Source: Zooshikella sp050749885
GTDB taxonomy: Bacteria; Pseudomonadota; Gammaproteobacteria; Pseudomonadales; Zooshikellaceae
Direction of reading: 5' to 3'
DNA: 64,000 nucleotides
Assembly (NCBI RefSeq): GCF_050749885.1
Contig: NZ_JBOIUB010000005.1
Coordinates: 62,001-126,000 of the forward strand
The notes below the pieces were generated by a model. The model saw only the letters and a program-made list of their open reading frames with translations, was not told the DNA's origin and did not search any database. This document shows positions 46,344-54,971 of this stretch, one piece after another (positions within the stretch are counted from its first letter, which is position 1; the number at the start of each line of letters is the position of its first letter). A program made the translations under genes and the position numbers.

Positions 46344-47102
46344 ATGCGCTACTGGTTATTCTTGTGTACCTTTTTGACGGCTCTTAGCAGTTATTGCTTA
46401 GCAGAAGACGTAAAGTTTCGTTTAATTACCGAAAACTTCCCACCTTACAATTACAGCCTTCATAAAAACGCGTACGAACATAAGGAAGAAAACATAGGTG
46501 GCTTGGCTGTTGAAGTTGTTCAAGAACTTTTTCAACGTGCAGGCTACCCCTACTCAATGAAACTACGTCAGTGGAATTACGCTTATGCTTATGCTCAACG
46601 TCGCCCCTTCCGTGGAGTCTTTGGTACAACACTAACAGAGGCACGTAAACCATTATTTAAATGGGTTGGACCGCTAATCAGCAATGATTGGATGCTATTT
46701 GCCAAAGCGGATTTCAATGATCGCATAGCATCAGAAGAAGATTTAAAGCCTTATAAAATTGGGGCTTACAAAGGTGATGTTCGAGCTGAATATCTTAAAT
46801 CCAAAGGATTTACTGTATCTGAGGTTGACAATGATCGTGTTAATCCTAAACGCCTCGCAACCGGACTCATAGATTTATGGATATCTGGTGGCTATTCTGG
46901 TAGCTATTTTGCCAAAGAAGCCGGTGTTACCAATATTAAACCCGTATATACAGTGAGAAAATCCGAGCTTTATTTAGCAATGCATAAAGAGACACCACAA
47001 AAGTACATAGACCATCTAAATCAAGTACTTAATGAAATGCGTAATGAGGGATTTATCACCAATCTAGCCCAAAAATATGAAAAATCCCTGAGTATGCCTT
47101 AA
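46344..47102 (+). CDS. Family 3 periplasmic solute-binding protein
   Basis: This 252-residue secreted protein has a signal peptide ending SSYCLAED. The binding-protein opening is FRLITENFPPYNY, followed by GGLAVEVVQELFQRAGYPY, RRPFRGVFGTTLTEARKPLF and the second lobe IGAYKGDVRAEYLKSKGF. It resembles amino-acid-binding proteins of the HisJ/GlnH type but has no transporter genes nearby. I use the ATG at 46344, with AAGG five bases upstream; the GTG at 46338 lies within that site. It shares motifs with the binding proteins at the right end of the window. Confidence 0.8.
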   Translation: MRYWLFLCTFLTALSSYCLAEDVKFRLITENFPPYNYSLHKNAYEHKEENIGGLAVEVVQELFQRAGYPYSMKLRQWNYAYAYAQRRPFRGVFGTTLTEARKPLFKWVGPLISNDWMLFAKADFNDRIASEEDLKPYKIGAYKGDVRAEYLKSKGFTVSEVDNDRVNPKRLATGLIDLWISGGYSGSYFAKEAGVTNIKPVYTVRKSELYLAMHKETPQKYIDHLNQVLNEMRNEGFITNLAQKYEKSLSMP

Positions 47103-47120
47103 CTTAAATACTTCTGCCCT

Positions 47121-47160
47121 CCAGCCTCAAAGCTACGCTTGAATGCACGTTTGAGGCTGG
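47121..47160. terminator. Hairpin between convergent genes
   Basis: A perfect 11-bp stem CCAGCCTCAAA/TTTGAGGCTGG with an 18-base loop lies between the solute-binding protein gene and the next, convergent gene. It is likely a shared transcript end; T-runs are weak. Confidence 0.5.
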
Positions 47161-47169
47161 GATTGGTAA

Positions 47170-47784
47170 TTAGTTATTCCACTCAATAATCATTGCACGC
47201 ACTGTCATTTTTAATTTTCTAAATACTTCATGATTAGAGTTAAAAGCACCATCTCCTGAAATCTTCCGGTATTCAGCCGTAGAAAGATTCTCTGCATCAT
47301 AGTCAAATACTAACCGTAGTTGATTCGGTAAATTGCCAGACTCCCAAGAAGTGGTCCTCCCCTCATAATCCCACCCCAGTCCAGTGAGTTTAAACACCTG
47401 TCGGTTTATCTTTTCAACTTCAGTAAGTGTTGTCCCAAGCGTTATTCCACTGTGGGTTTTCCATTGTGTATTCGGCTGATTAATGGTGATGCGAAGAGGT
47501 TGAGAAAAGTTATGTTTCCATTCAATTAATAGCTCATTTTTAGTCTTGGGAAATAGTAATGTACCCTTAATTGTTTCTCCCTCTCCCACGGGAATTTCCG
47601 AACGTTTTACATGCTCAGTACCATAGCGTTTAATTAACTCAGCTTCAGTTGAGTTTGGTGTTATTTGACCAACGGCATGAACCGGATCAACAAGAAAATT
47701 ATTATCAGTAGCATAAACAGTTTGAAACAATAAGCTCAACAACACAAACACACAGGGTAAGCCACGCTTAAAACACCGACTCAT
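47170..47784 (-). CDS. Secreted protein of unknown function
   Basis: This 204-residue protein has a clear signal peptide (LPCVFVLLSLLFQTVYA). I recognise no family. The mature part opens with VHAVGQITPNSTEAELIKRY and later has HSGITLGTTLTEVEKINRQ. Both look like the same short helix-capping motif (G-x-I-T-x-G/N-x-T-x-x-E), suggesting two related modules of the kind that gate small periplasmic lipoproteins. The ending is basic and hydrophobic (LKMTVRAMIIEW). It stands as a single gene. Confidence 0.55.
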   Translation of the reverse strand: MSRCFKRGLPCVFVLLSLLFQTVYATDNNFLVDPVHAVGQITPNSTEAELIKRYGTEHVKRSEIPVGEGETIKGTLLFPKTKNELLIEWKHNFSQPLRITINQPNTQWKTHSGITLGTTLTEVEKINRQVFKLTGLGWDYEGRTTSWESGNLPNQLRLVFDYDAENLSTAEYRKISGDGAFNSNHEVFRKLKMTVRAMIIEWNN

Positions 47785-47911
47785 AATCTGCTTTCCTTCG
47801 AAAATTAATGAAACGGCGAGTTTAATTTAGCGTTTTTATGCTGCAAGTCGATCTATTCAAAAAACGACATTTTACACACATTTCATTACAGAAATTCACT
47901 GAAGCGCTATA

Positions 47912-48577
47912 TTATGTATTCCAATCAGCAGGGTTGGCGGTATTAAAACGAGAAATTTTTTTGTTGCTATCACCTTTTAACTGGTAGTATGTATCTTGAT
48001 ATATTTTCCAGCGACACAAATCAATAGGGGTAACTTCAGAGGCATTCACACTATCAACCAACGTGCTTACTTCAAGTGCGGCCGCAACAAGTTCTGAACA
48101 AAAAAACTTACTAAAATCCTCTCTATTATACCCCAGGCCATGCATCCCAAATGGAAGTTCATCCAATGCATCTAATGCAGACTTAATTGCCTGTGGCATA
48201 TCATAAGGTTTTCTGGCTTTCGCCTGGTTAAACAAAAAATTATAAAATTCTTTTTGCTTAAAGCGTGTTTTTCGTAGTTCTTCATTGAGCGGCAACCACC
48301 AAAGTTCACCATTATAGGTATTTAAACGGTCACTAAATCGAGAAATATTAACTCCGTTAAAGCCATGAAGCGATGTTGACTCAATAATTTGATTAAAAAA
48401 CCTATTGGTATCGTCAGTGGTAATTTTGGTTTGCAAAATGACGCCTACATGTGAAATATCGGAAAAGGTTGCAAACTTTATAATTTCTGAAAAATGTCCC
48501 TTGCCACCAAAAGCGATCACATCACCTGGCTGCATTAAAGGCCGGGCATCTTCATAAAAAATTTGCTTCATAGGCAT
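47912..48577 (-). CDS. YiiX/YebB-like NlpC/P60-superfamily protein
   Basis: This protein has about 221 residues from the ATG at 48577. It shows the permuted papain-like pattern of the YiiX group: GDVIAFGGKGHFSEIIKFAT at the start, the presumed catalytic His in SDISHVGVILQ, and the Cys in FFCSELVAAALE near residue 165. Such enzymes are thought to cleave amide or ester bonds of lipids or peptides; the substrate is unknown. GGAGGT lies just upstream and covers the in-frame GTG at 48583, so an ATG downstream of it is the likelier start. No signal peptide is seen, suggesting a cytoplasmic location. Confidence 0.75.
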   Translation of the reverse strand: MPMKQIFYEDARPLMQPGDVIAFGGKGHFSEIIKFATFSDISHVGVILQTKITTDDTNRFFNQIIESTSLHGFNGVNISRFSDRLNTYNGELWWLPLNEELRKTRFKQKEFYNFLFNQAKARKPYDMPQAIKSALDALDELPFGMHGLGYNREDFSKFFCSELVAAALEVSTLVDSVNASEVTPIDLCRWKIYQDTYYQLKGDSNKKISRFNTANPADWNT

Positions 48578-48583
48578 AATCAC

Positions 48584-49545
48584 CTCCTGCTAATTAACGA
48601 ATATTCATTTTATTAAAACTCGATTCATTTACCATAATGAGTGTAGTCAAATTAGACATAATAAAGTATTTTTTTTAGCCATTAACACAGTTGATATTTT
48701 CGAAAACACTTCCCTAAATATCCGGTTTTAACGCTTAACTAAATAAGAAAAAAATTTGATATAAAAACAACCTTTACCATTTTTCATTCTTCAAAAAATT
48801 CTATTTATTATGTTAAAACTACTCACATATTGTTACCCTACCTGCAACAGATACAGAGTGGTATAACGATGCTAGATTTCACACCACACCCGGTGTTAAC
48901 TACCAAACAAGTGATGGATGACGCTGTTTTTTGCTTTTGCTATCAAGATGCTAGCGTGGCGTTGGTTATAACAATTTGGAGGGCGTTATCCAGCCTTTGT
49001 CTACCACTAGCCTATATCGAAGTACCACAGGTGTGTATTTAATCATGATTGAGGTATAGCAAAATGTGGGTTTGCTATGCTTGGACCGGTTTGTGAAACA
49101 GGTGCTGGGAACCTATCCTATGCAATTGCCCTGCCCCCTCCTTACGTCCTAAGAGTATAAAAATGATTTTTGTAGGGTATATGCTTTTTCAGCACTAAGC
49201 ATTATTGCAATACTTATATCGCCATATGCTGCCTAGTTCTTTTTACTCATAAAGCAGCAATTTTAGAAAAAATTTCGAAGACATCATAAAAAATGAGATT
49301 TGTCTCAACTTGTCTGCTTATTTTTTTCGACACAAATAAAGTGAGTATGATATACAAGCATCTAAAACTTAGTTCAAAAAATTTATGTGTATTTTAGTAA
49401 CCAATTAAAATGCTCAGATCTCATATTTGTTTATTAAACATAAATTTACAACGCGTTTAAAATTTTTAAAACTTAATTAGTGCCTACATCTACTCATAAC
49501 AATAGTTTTCGCAAACTTAGCGAAAAGCTTACCAAAGAGATAACA
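48584..49545. other. Long AT-rich intergenic region
   Basis: About 960 bases without a supported gene. A 70-codon plus-strand frame (48830–49042) has no recognisable domain and lies in locally less AT-rich DNA, so it might be a gene remnant. The region directly upstream of 49546 is strongly AT-rich and presumably contains the promoter of the next gene. Confidence 0.45.
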
Positions 49546-50541
49546 ATGAAAGCTGTTAAAATAAAAAAACTCTTTATTTACACCAGTGCCAGTTTAATTA
49601 CTGCTTTTTCTATACATGCCACTGCAAATCTGAGCCCAGGTAATGTGATGAATAAAGCACATACGGCGCAAACCAATAAAGCAATCAAAAACTTTAAACA
49701 AACCCGAAAGGCAAAAGGCTATATTTACGCTTCCAAAAACAAGTTAATCGGAAATACTCAAGAAACCTTCAATGTCACTGTTGGCCCTCATAATACCCAA
49801 ATGAGTTCTGTCACAGGAAACATTCACTTTGCCTTTGATCCAACCCAAGCAGCATGTACTCGTGGTCTACACCTTACTTATTCAATTGGCGCCTCAACAC
49901 CCATCTCAATTAGTCCCAGCTGTGATAACTTATTACACAAGGAGTTAAACTACGACTGGAGTCATACCATTGCCTCTCCAGAAGTCACGCTACCAGAGGT
50001 TCCTTTAGATGGTTTAGGCATCTTTAGAGTTGGCGCAAAAGTCGGTGGTGCTTTTAATGTCGGAGCCAATTTTCGTGCAGGCGTAAAAATTGGTGGCTTC
50101 GAAAAAAACAACGATCCTATTTTTCAACAGGGCGTAAGACAACCCGATATTGTATATGCCACAGCCAGCCCCTGGATCTCTGGTAGTGTCACCGGTAAAG
50201 CCTATGCAGCAGTTGATTTTCTTGGGGTAAAGCGTATTGAAAAAGGAGTGAAAGGTCATCTTAACCTAATCAATATGTCTACTGAAGGACACATTGAAGG
50301 TGGTATCACTTATAAGCCTGGTGCATCCTCTTTACCAACAGAGAATGAAAATCCCTATCAATACTATACTAAACTGAAATGGACAGGTAGCGCCAAAGGT
50401 GGTGATGGTGATATTTCACTTTATTGTGATGTAAAACTGTTTAATGTATGGAATATATTTAGTCGTTCAACCAAAGTGATCAGCTGGAAACCTATCTACG
50501 AAACCCAAAAAACGTTCTACGAAAAATCACACTATTTCTAA
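49546..50541 (+). CDS. Secreted beta-rich protein of unknown function
   Basis: This protein has 331 residues from the ATG at 49546, preceded by AAAGAGAT. An upstream GTG at 49480 gives 22 extra residues without signal-like character. A signal peptide (LFIYTSASLITAFSIHATA) leads to a largely beta-strand protein with a Gly-rich centre: VGAKVGGAFNVGANFRAGVK, and later GSVTGKAYAAVDFLGV. Few charged helices are seen. I do not recognise the family. It is followed after 150 bases by a membrane-anchored protein on the same strand. The pair may work together. Confidence 0.6.
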   Translation: MKAVKIKKLFIYTSASLITAFSIHATANLSPGNVMNKAHTAQTNKAIKNFKQTRKAKGYIYASKNKLIGNTQETFNVTVGPHNTQMSSVTGNIHFAFDPTQAACTRGLHLTYSIGASTPISISPSCDNLLHKELNYDWSHTIASPEVTLPEVPLDGLGIFRVGAKVGGAFNVGANFRAGVKIGGFEKNNDPIFQQGVRQPDIVYATASPWISGSVTGKAYAAVDFLGVKRIEKGVKGHLNLINMSTEGHIEGGITYKPGASSLPTENENPYQYYTKLKWTGSAKGGDGDISLYCDVKLFNVWNIFSRSTKVISWKPIYETQKTFYEKSHYF

Positions 50542-50554
50542 TAGTAATACTTAT

Positions 50555-50586
50555 AATGAAGGGTATACCAATTTATACCCTTCATT
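50555..50586 (+). terminator. Stem-loop after the beta-rich gene
   Basis: A perfect 13-bp stem AATGAAGGGTATA/TATACCCTTCATT with a six-base loop begins 14 bases after the stop. There is no strict T-run. It shares its core with hairpins at 23767–23788 and 59132–59147. Confidence 0.6.
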
Positions 50587-50689
50587 TATAACTATTCAGT
50601 TATAGCTTAAACTCCTGAAGTCATGCCATATGCTTTTGCCATAGCATTAGTAAAAGCGAGTTATTATTCTCATTAGGGTAGATCACTCC

Positions 50690-52363
50690 ATGAGTATTAC
50701 ACACCGAACCCTTTTTTTCTCTGTTGCTACCTTATTAAGTGGTATGGTGGCAGGACTGCTTTATTTTGGCGTGACGAATACCACGACAAACAATACATCG
50801 CCTAAGCCTGAACGCTCATCTTCTCTAAATACTTCAAATGAAAAAACTGATAGCAGCATAATGCTTAAACAGCAAAAACTGGCCTATCAAGTCACCATAA
50901 ACAGTAACATGACAAATGCCAGTAATGAAAAAGACAGTTCTGTTATTCGTTTCAACATAGCCTTAAAAGCTGCTAAAAATGACTCAAAGCAGCCAACACT
51001 TCTGTTAGGTCGCATTGACCAAATAACCGCTAACCGTATAGCTGAAACTTCAAACAAGCTGCCGGAATTTCTCTCGTTTACAGCAAACTACCAAGATGGT
51101 CACTTCCACAATATAGACCTACTACAATTACCAGAGAACCACCCACTAACGATTATTAAAACCGTTTTAACCCAACTTTCCTACAACCAACATAAACCAC
51201 TTCAACTCCAATTAGCTGATGGCATATACACATTTCAATACACCCGGAATAATCTTCAAGTACAGCGCGAGACTACCCATATCGAATATAACGCAGCACA
51301 AGCAAATACTTACCATGTCCTATCTCAGTCTGAACATTGGGATTTGCACTTGCAGAAATCGTTACACCCTAGCGCACTAAAATACGAAACATTTCGTCAA
51401 ATCAACTATAATGGCCAGGTTATCAATATTGACCAGTCAATTACCATTGATTCTATTCACTTTCCACACTCTTTTGACGACTCCCCTGCACTCTATACTC
51501 ATGATGCCAATAAGCATCACGCACTTATCACTTCAACACAGGATAAACAGCTCAAAATTGAGAGTAATGCTGAACTAATGGATGCACTAACCTCGTTTTC
51601 TAATACACCAGATATCTACACTATATCAGCAATCGGACAATATGCCGCTCAACAAGCTGGACTTGCCTTCGTGGAAGAAGTACTACTGAATTCATCACAC
51701 AGTGACACCCTAAAGTCAGCATTAATATTTGCCCTTGAACAGTCAGGTGTTCCAGAAGCTAACAATATACTGTCTGCAATCATTTTAAATGAAACAATTG
51801 ATGAAAAAAACAGACTTCGAGCAATCACATCTATAGCAAAACTCGGCGATGTTACCTCAGATTTAGCACTTACCACCCTACAACAAATGACTCGTATTGA
51901 TAATCAAACGATTGCTGATACGGCATTACTTAATGTGGGTATTTTAGGAGATCATGCGAAACATTTAACCAATAATGTAACTGATTTTCTTCATGATCAG
52001 CTACAAAAAACCGAAAATAATAACCATTATATTACCCTACTCGCCGTCAACAACTTAAAAACATCTGTGCTTAACCAAAACATACTGCCTTTTATAAACA
52101 GCGAGCATTATGAAGAAAGAATGGTTGCAGCACGAATTCTGGCAAACGATAAACAGTATCAAACTAAACTTTTTGATCATTTATTAATTGAGAACAATCC
52201 CAGTGTTGCTGGAGAAATAATTGATGCTTATTTATCCAAAAAATCAGAAATCACGTTATCAAAGGAATACCAATCTAAGCTTATTCAGCGAATGAATACA
52301 ACGCCCATTACCCCACTGAGAGAGAAGTACGAAGTATTATTTAACACTCTAAATGAACAATAA
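50690..52363 (+). CDS. Membrane-anchored protein with vitellogenin-N/LLTP-like layout (tentative)
   Basis: This 557-residue protein has one N-terminal membrane helix (about 8–27) and a Ser/Thr/Asn-rich linker. A beta-rich region follows (about 55–290) with FLSFTANYQDGHFHNIDL and LQLADGIYTFQYTRNNLQVQ, then an alpha-helical repeat region (about 295–550) containing FVEEVLLNSSHSDTLKSALI, LRAITSIAKLGD and ERMVAARILAN. A beta barrel followed by helical repeats is the layout of the vitellogenin N-terminal module of large lipid-transfer proteins. Several motifs look compatible, but I cannot test this. Otherwise it would be called a HEAT-like repeat protein. It lies 150 bases after the secreted beta-rich gene. 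Confidence 0.55.
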   Translation: MSITHRTLFFSVATLLSGMVAGLLYFGVTNTTTNNTSPKPERSSSLNTSNEKTDSSIMLKQQKLAYQVTINSNMTNASNEKDSSVIRFNIALKAAKNDSKQPTLLLGRIDQITANRIAETSNKLPEFLSFTANYQDGHFHNIDLLQLPENHPLTIIKTVLTQLSYNQHKPLQLQLADGIYTFQYTRNNLQVQRETTHIEYNAAQANTYHVLSQSEHWDLHLQKSLHPSALKYETFRQINYNGQVINIDQSITIDSIHFPHSFDDSPALYTHDANKHHALITSTQDKQLKIESNAELMDALTSFSNTPDIYTISAIGQYAAQQAGLAFVEEVLLNSSHSDTLKSALIFALEQSGVPEANNILSAIILNETIDEKNRLRAITSIAKLGDVTSDLALTTLQQMTRIDNQTIADTALLNVGILGDHAKHLTNNVTDFLHDQLQKTENNNHYITLLAVNNLKTSVLNQNILPFINSEHYEERMVAARILANDKQYQTKLFDHLLIENNPSVAGEIIDAYLSKKSEITLSKEYQSKLIQRMNTTPITPLREKYEVLFNTLNEQ

Positions 52364-52371
52364 TGCTACGT

Positions 52372-52392
52372 AGGGTAGAATCTATCTACCCT
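52372..52392 (+). terminator. Stem-loop after 50690–52363
   Basis: The 8-bp stem AGGGTAGA/TCTACCCT with a five-base loop starts nine bases after the stop, in the gap to a convergent gene. It is only a modest terminator. Confidence 0.45.
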
Positions 52393-52476
52393 TCAGAGTC
52401 CATGAATAGATATACAACACTACCAACATTGCCTCCCTTATTTAATAAACCTTACATCGCTTTATCATAAATAAGA

Positions 52477-53283
52477 TTAAATTAAACAGTTTTCAATGGT
52501 CATACATTCATCACGTATTCTGGATAGCCAAAACTTAATATTTTCATCAGAGTGACAGTTTGAGCGTATGTTATTACCCATTTCAACGATATTAGCCAAC
52601 CGGTAGCTTATAAAGTCGTAAAAAATAGACTGCTCATTATACGTTGGCTTATGCTTGTAAACCATTGTACAATCATACAGCTTTATATTTCTAGGCACCA
52701 AAGATATAACCAAACTGGTGCGACTCCCACCTTCACAAATCTCAGCTTTATGTAATACATGACTTCCTTGTAATAAAATACCCTCACCAGGCTTCATTGA
52801 AAAGTCACCAAAGTCTTTTGTACATAAACGGCCACTGTTAACGCCACTTTCTTTACCACTTTTTTCCAAAAGTATCACAAATACGAAGGGAACGTAATCT
52901 AAGTGCCAGTCATCAACAGCACTTTCTTCATTTTTAGCCTGCAAATTGATATGACTGTGCTCCACTTTAATGGGGTGCATTTTTAGCTCAGTGCCAACAA
53001 TTTCAGATAGTATCACTTCTAAATCTGAGAGACCGAGAATATCGTCAATCTCAGGAATACCACGAATAGTATACGATCGGCTGTACTGGACTGCTTTTGA
53101 CTGATTTTTGTTTATGATATCAATGAATTTAGTTAATTCTTTTTCGGAAAGAACCTGAAAGGGCTCACTGCAAGCAAAGTTAATCTCAGGACAAATGTTA
53201 TTAAAGTTAGGTGTTAACCGCCATTGAAGGTTAATATCTGATAAATATTTTCGCTGAAGTGAAGCAGGAACACCCATTAACAT
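52477..53283 (-). CDS. Putative 2-oxoglutarate/Fe(II)-dependent oxygenase
   Basis: This 268-residue protein has a plausible jelly-roll iron site. His127-x-Asp129 lies in WHLDYVPF, a distal His (175 or 178) in QGSHVLHKAE, and the 2-oxoglutarate-binding Arg188 in GGSRTSLVISL, in the right order and spacing. MKPGEGILLQG before the distal His is the usual turn. The substrate is unknown; fold similarity to prolyl hydroxylase or phytanoyl-CoA hydroxylase types is inferred only from these motifs. GGGAGGG sits 6–7 bases before the ATG at 53283, which excludes the upstream in-frame start at 53304. Confidence 0.65.
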   Translation of the reverse strand: MLMGVPASLQRKYLSDINLQWRLTPNFNNICPEINFACSEPFQVLSEKELTKFIDIINKNQSKAVQYSRSYTIRGIPEIDDILGLSDLEVILSEIVGTELKMHPIKVEHSHINLQAKNEESAVDDWHLDYVPFVFVILLEKSGKESGVNSGRLCTKDFGDFSMKPGEGILLQGSHVLHKAEICEGGSRTSLVISLVPRNIKLYDCTMVYKHKPTYNEQSIFYDFISYRLANIVEMGNNIRSNCHSDENIKFWLSRIRDECMTIENCLI

Positions 53284-53861
53284 AGAAGACCCTCCCTGTC
53301 GCAATTATCATCCTTATCGGTGACATTCGCTGTAAATTAGAGCAATCTATTATCGCTTGGTACTCCAATTACCGTCTTGTTCTTGTTATTTCATATTCTC
53401 CCTTTAAAACTCTCAACAAGAATTTACCTTATCCAATTAGAAAACTTAACACTTTACATGGAATTAACATTAATGCTAACTTCAACACAAAAATAATTAC
53501 TCATGCATAAAGTTCAATATAAATAATTTACCAAAAACTATATATTTACTAATTAGTTTCAAAGTTAATAAAGTATACTAAACCTTTAGGGCATCTCTAA
53601 AAATAGTGTTTTTTTTGAGAGAGCAAAGAAATTCTGTACCGACAACTGTAGTGTATAAGGAATACATGAGGATCCAAGTACAGCGCTAACGCAATTGTCG
53701 TAAAAAAAGCGCATTTTTAAAGATGTCCTCTATGTGAAATATACCGTAAAGCAATTATAACCAAAGCAGTGATTTGATAGCACGAAATATTTTACACTGA
53801 AAAAACAAAATGTTATTCACTTTTACCATAATCACTTATACGTAATTCAAGAGTATAAAAA
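53284..53861. other. Intergenic region containing a palindromic element
   Basis: No gene is seen. The middle is occupied by the inverted-repeat element at 53588–53729. The rest is strongly AT-rich. Confidence 0.5.
53588..53729. mobile_element. MITE-like palindromic element, about 142 bp
   Basis: The ends AGGGCATCTCTAAAAAT (53588–53604) and ATTTTTAAAGATGTCCT (53713–53729) are inverted copies matching at 15 of 17 positions. Pairing resumes further in through T-runs and A-runs, and again as CGACAACTG/CAATTGTCG (eight of nine). It has no coding capacity. This is the look of a non-autonomous transposable element or a remnant of an insertion sequence. No clear target duplication was found. Confidence 0.5.
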
Positions 53862-54447
53862 CTAAGCATATAAATGCCTAATCACTTCTCTACTACCTTT
53901 AAAACCTGTTCTACCATGTAGTACCCGCTCATTATCTAATATCAATATATCCCACGCTTTTAAGGGGATAGCCCACAAGTTTATAGGATCAGATATAATA
54001 TCAATGGCTGCTTGATACATCGCTTCTATTATCCGATTTTTACCTATCACATATTGAGCTAGCGTAGTAAACCGAGTGTGATAGCAAGTTTTATTGCTAC
54101 CTTTGACATTCCAAAGCATTGCTGAGCATTCTTGCAACTCTCTACCTGACTGAAAACCTTTAAATATAAGTCAACGCTCTTGGATCTGCTAATTGTGTTA
54201 CTAGGCTGCCAAACTGCTGTTGTAAACATGCACTCAAAGTGTCACTTTTCATAACAATGGAACTACCACCCACTGTTGCAGGTACTTTACACGTTAACGA
54301 CATGATTCGTGGATAATGCTTTGCATAAGCACTATCTGTATGTAATGCCATATAGCCATCACCATAGGCTTGCACCTGATAACGACTATTTTTCTTGAGA
54401 AATTCTTCTTGCTGTCCTTCTAAATGGTCAGTCGATGAAGAATACAT
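53862..54447 (-). pseudogene. Frameshifted TauD/TfdA-type dioxygenase remnant
   Basis: Two adjacent frames together encode the core of a TauD/TfdA Fe(II)/2OG dioxygenase. The upstream part (54447–54160) has the metal motif LHTDSAYAKHYPRIMSLTC and a GGSSIVMKSD turn. The downstream part (to 53862) has the closing LKAWDILILDNERVLHGRT and FKGSREVIRHLY with the distal His and 2OG-binding Arg. The first frame stops after RALTYI; the other frame continues at once with FKGFQSGREL, so one base has been gained or lost near 54155–54165. The N-terminal about 80 residues expected for the family are also missing, as a stop lies nine codons above 54447. Confidence 0.75.
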
Positions 54448-54780
54448 TGATTTTAAAGTATTACTACCTAGTCACTAGCAAAGATTCTAATCTTTTGTCT
54501 TTCACAGTCAGTATCTTGCTTATAAAACGAACAAGTCATAATTTCGTCTTATAAATGCTCGATAAACTCATGACAACTAAATTAGTTTTTATTTATATTG
54601 ATTGACTGCTTCATTGGATTTAAACCTAATCCAAGAAAACCGCCTTTAGTTCACAAGTAAAATACAAACGAAATCCCGATAACTCAGTTCACTTACACAA
54701 CAATGGCAAATATCCTACACAGGCATACAACAATCGTCACTTTGCTTCCAACCCAAGTTAGACCAAACTATATATCAACA
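54448..54780. other. Intergenic region upstream of the CsrB/RsmZ-like RNA
   Basis: No intact gene. Toward the left it may hold unrecognisable N-terminal remains of the dioxygenase pseudogene. The right end carries the promoter-like TTCCAA–N17–TATATA (54746–54774) of the RNA. CTTACA near 54693 resembles half of a GacA/UvrY box, but the other half is not convincing. Confidence 0.4.
54746..54774 (+). promoter_or_regulatory. Candidate promoter of the CsrB/RsmZ-like RNA
   Basis: TTCCAA, a 17-base spacer and TATATA (54769–54774) give a start near 54781, exactly where the 5' stem of the RNA begins. The -35 box is weak, as expected for an activator-dependent promoter. Confidence 0.45.
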
Positions 54781-54946
54781 GGCTGGCACCAACGGATGGT
54801 TCAAGGAAGCTCTTTCGTAAGGATGCGTCAGGGATAAGCCAGCCAGGTTTTAAGATAGGACCCAATGGAATGGGTTAGGGAACAACTTAAAGGACTAAGT
54901 ATCACTAGGATGGTGACAAAAAAACCTGCAGGATGCAGGTTTTTTT
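54781..54946 (+). ncRNA. CsrB/RsmZ-like CsrA-sequestering small RNA (candidate)
   Basis: About 166 bases carry ten GGA motifs, the binding core of CsrA/RsmA. The 5' end GGCTGGC (54781–54787) pairs perfectly with GCCAGCC (54838–54844). Several GGAs lie in small hairpin loops: CCA-ACGGA-TGG, CCCA-ATGGAA-TGGG, TCAC-TAGGATG-GTGA. The Rho-independent terminator CCTGCA-GGA-TGCAGG with its T-run has GGA as its loop. This is the architecture of CsrB, RsmY and RsmZ, which titrate CsrA to release translation of secretion, biofilm and carbon-storage genes. No open frame overlaps. The strand is set by the terminator and promoter. Confidence 0.75.
54918..54946. terminator. Bidirectional terminator (small RNA and DMT transporter gene)
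   Basis: The stem ACCTGCA/TGCAGGT with loop GGA is flanked by seven A and seven T, so it works on both strands. It ends the plus-strand RNA and lies 26 bases past the minus-strand transporter stop. Confidence 0.9.
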
Positions 54947-54971
54947 GTGTCTGCAATTTAAGCAAGAAGCT

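Noticed and set aside
48830..49042. 70-codon plus-strand frame
   Set aside because: No domain recognised and no clear ribosome site. It is mentioned only as a possible remnant in the intergenic entry.
54676..54700. GacA/UvrY-type activator box (TGTAAG–N6–CTTACA) before the small RNA
   Set aside because: Only the CTTACA half is clear; the other half reads poorly, so the box is not claimed.
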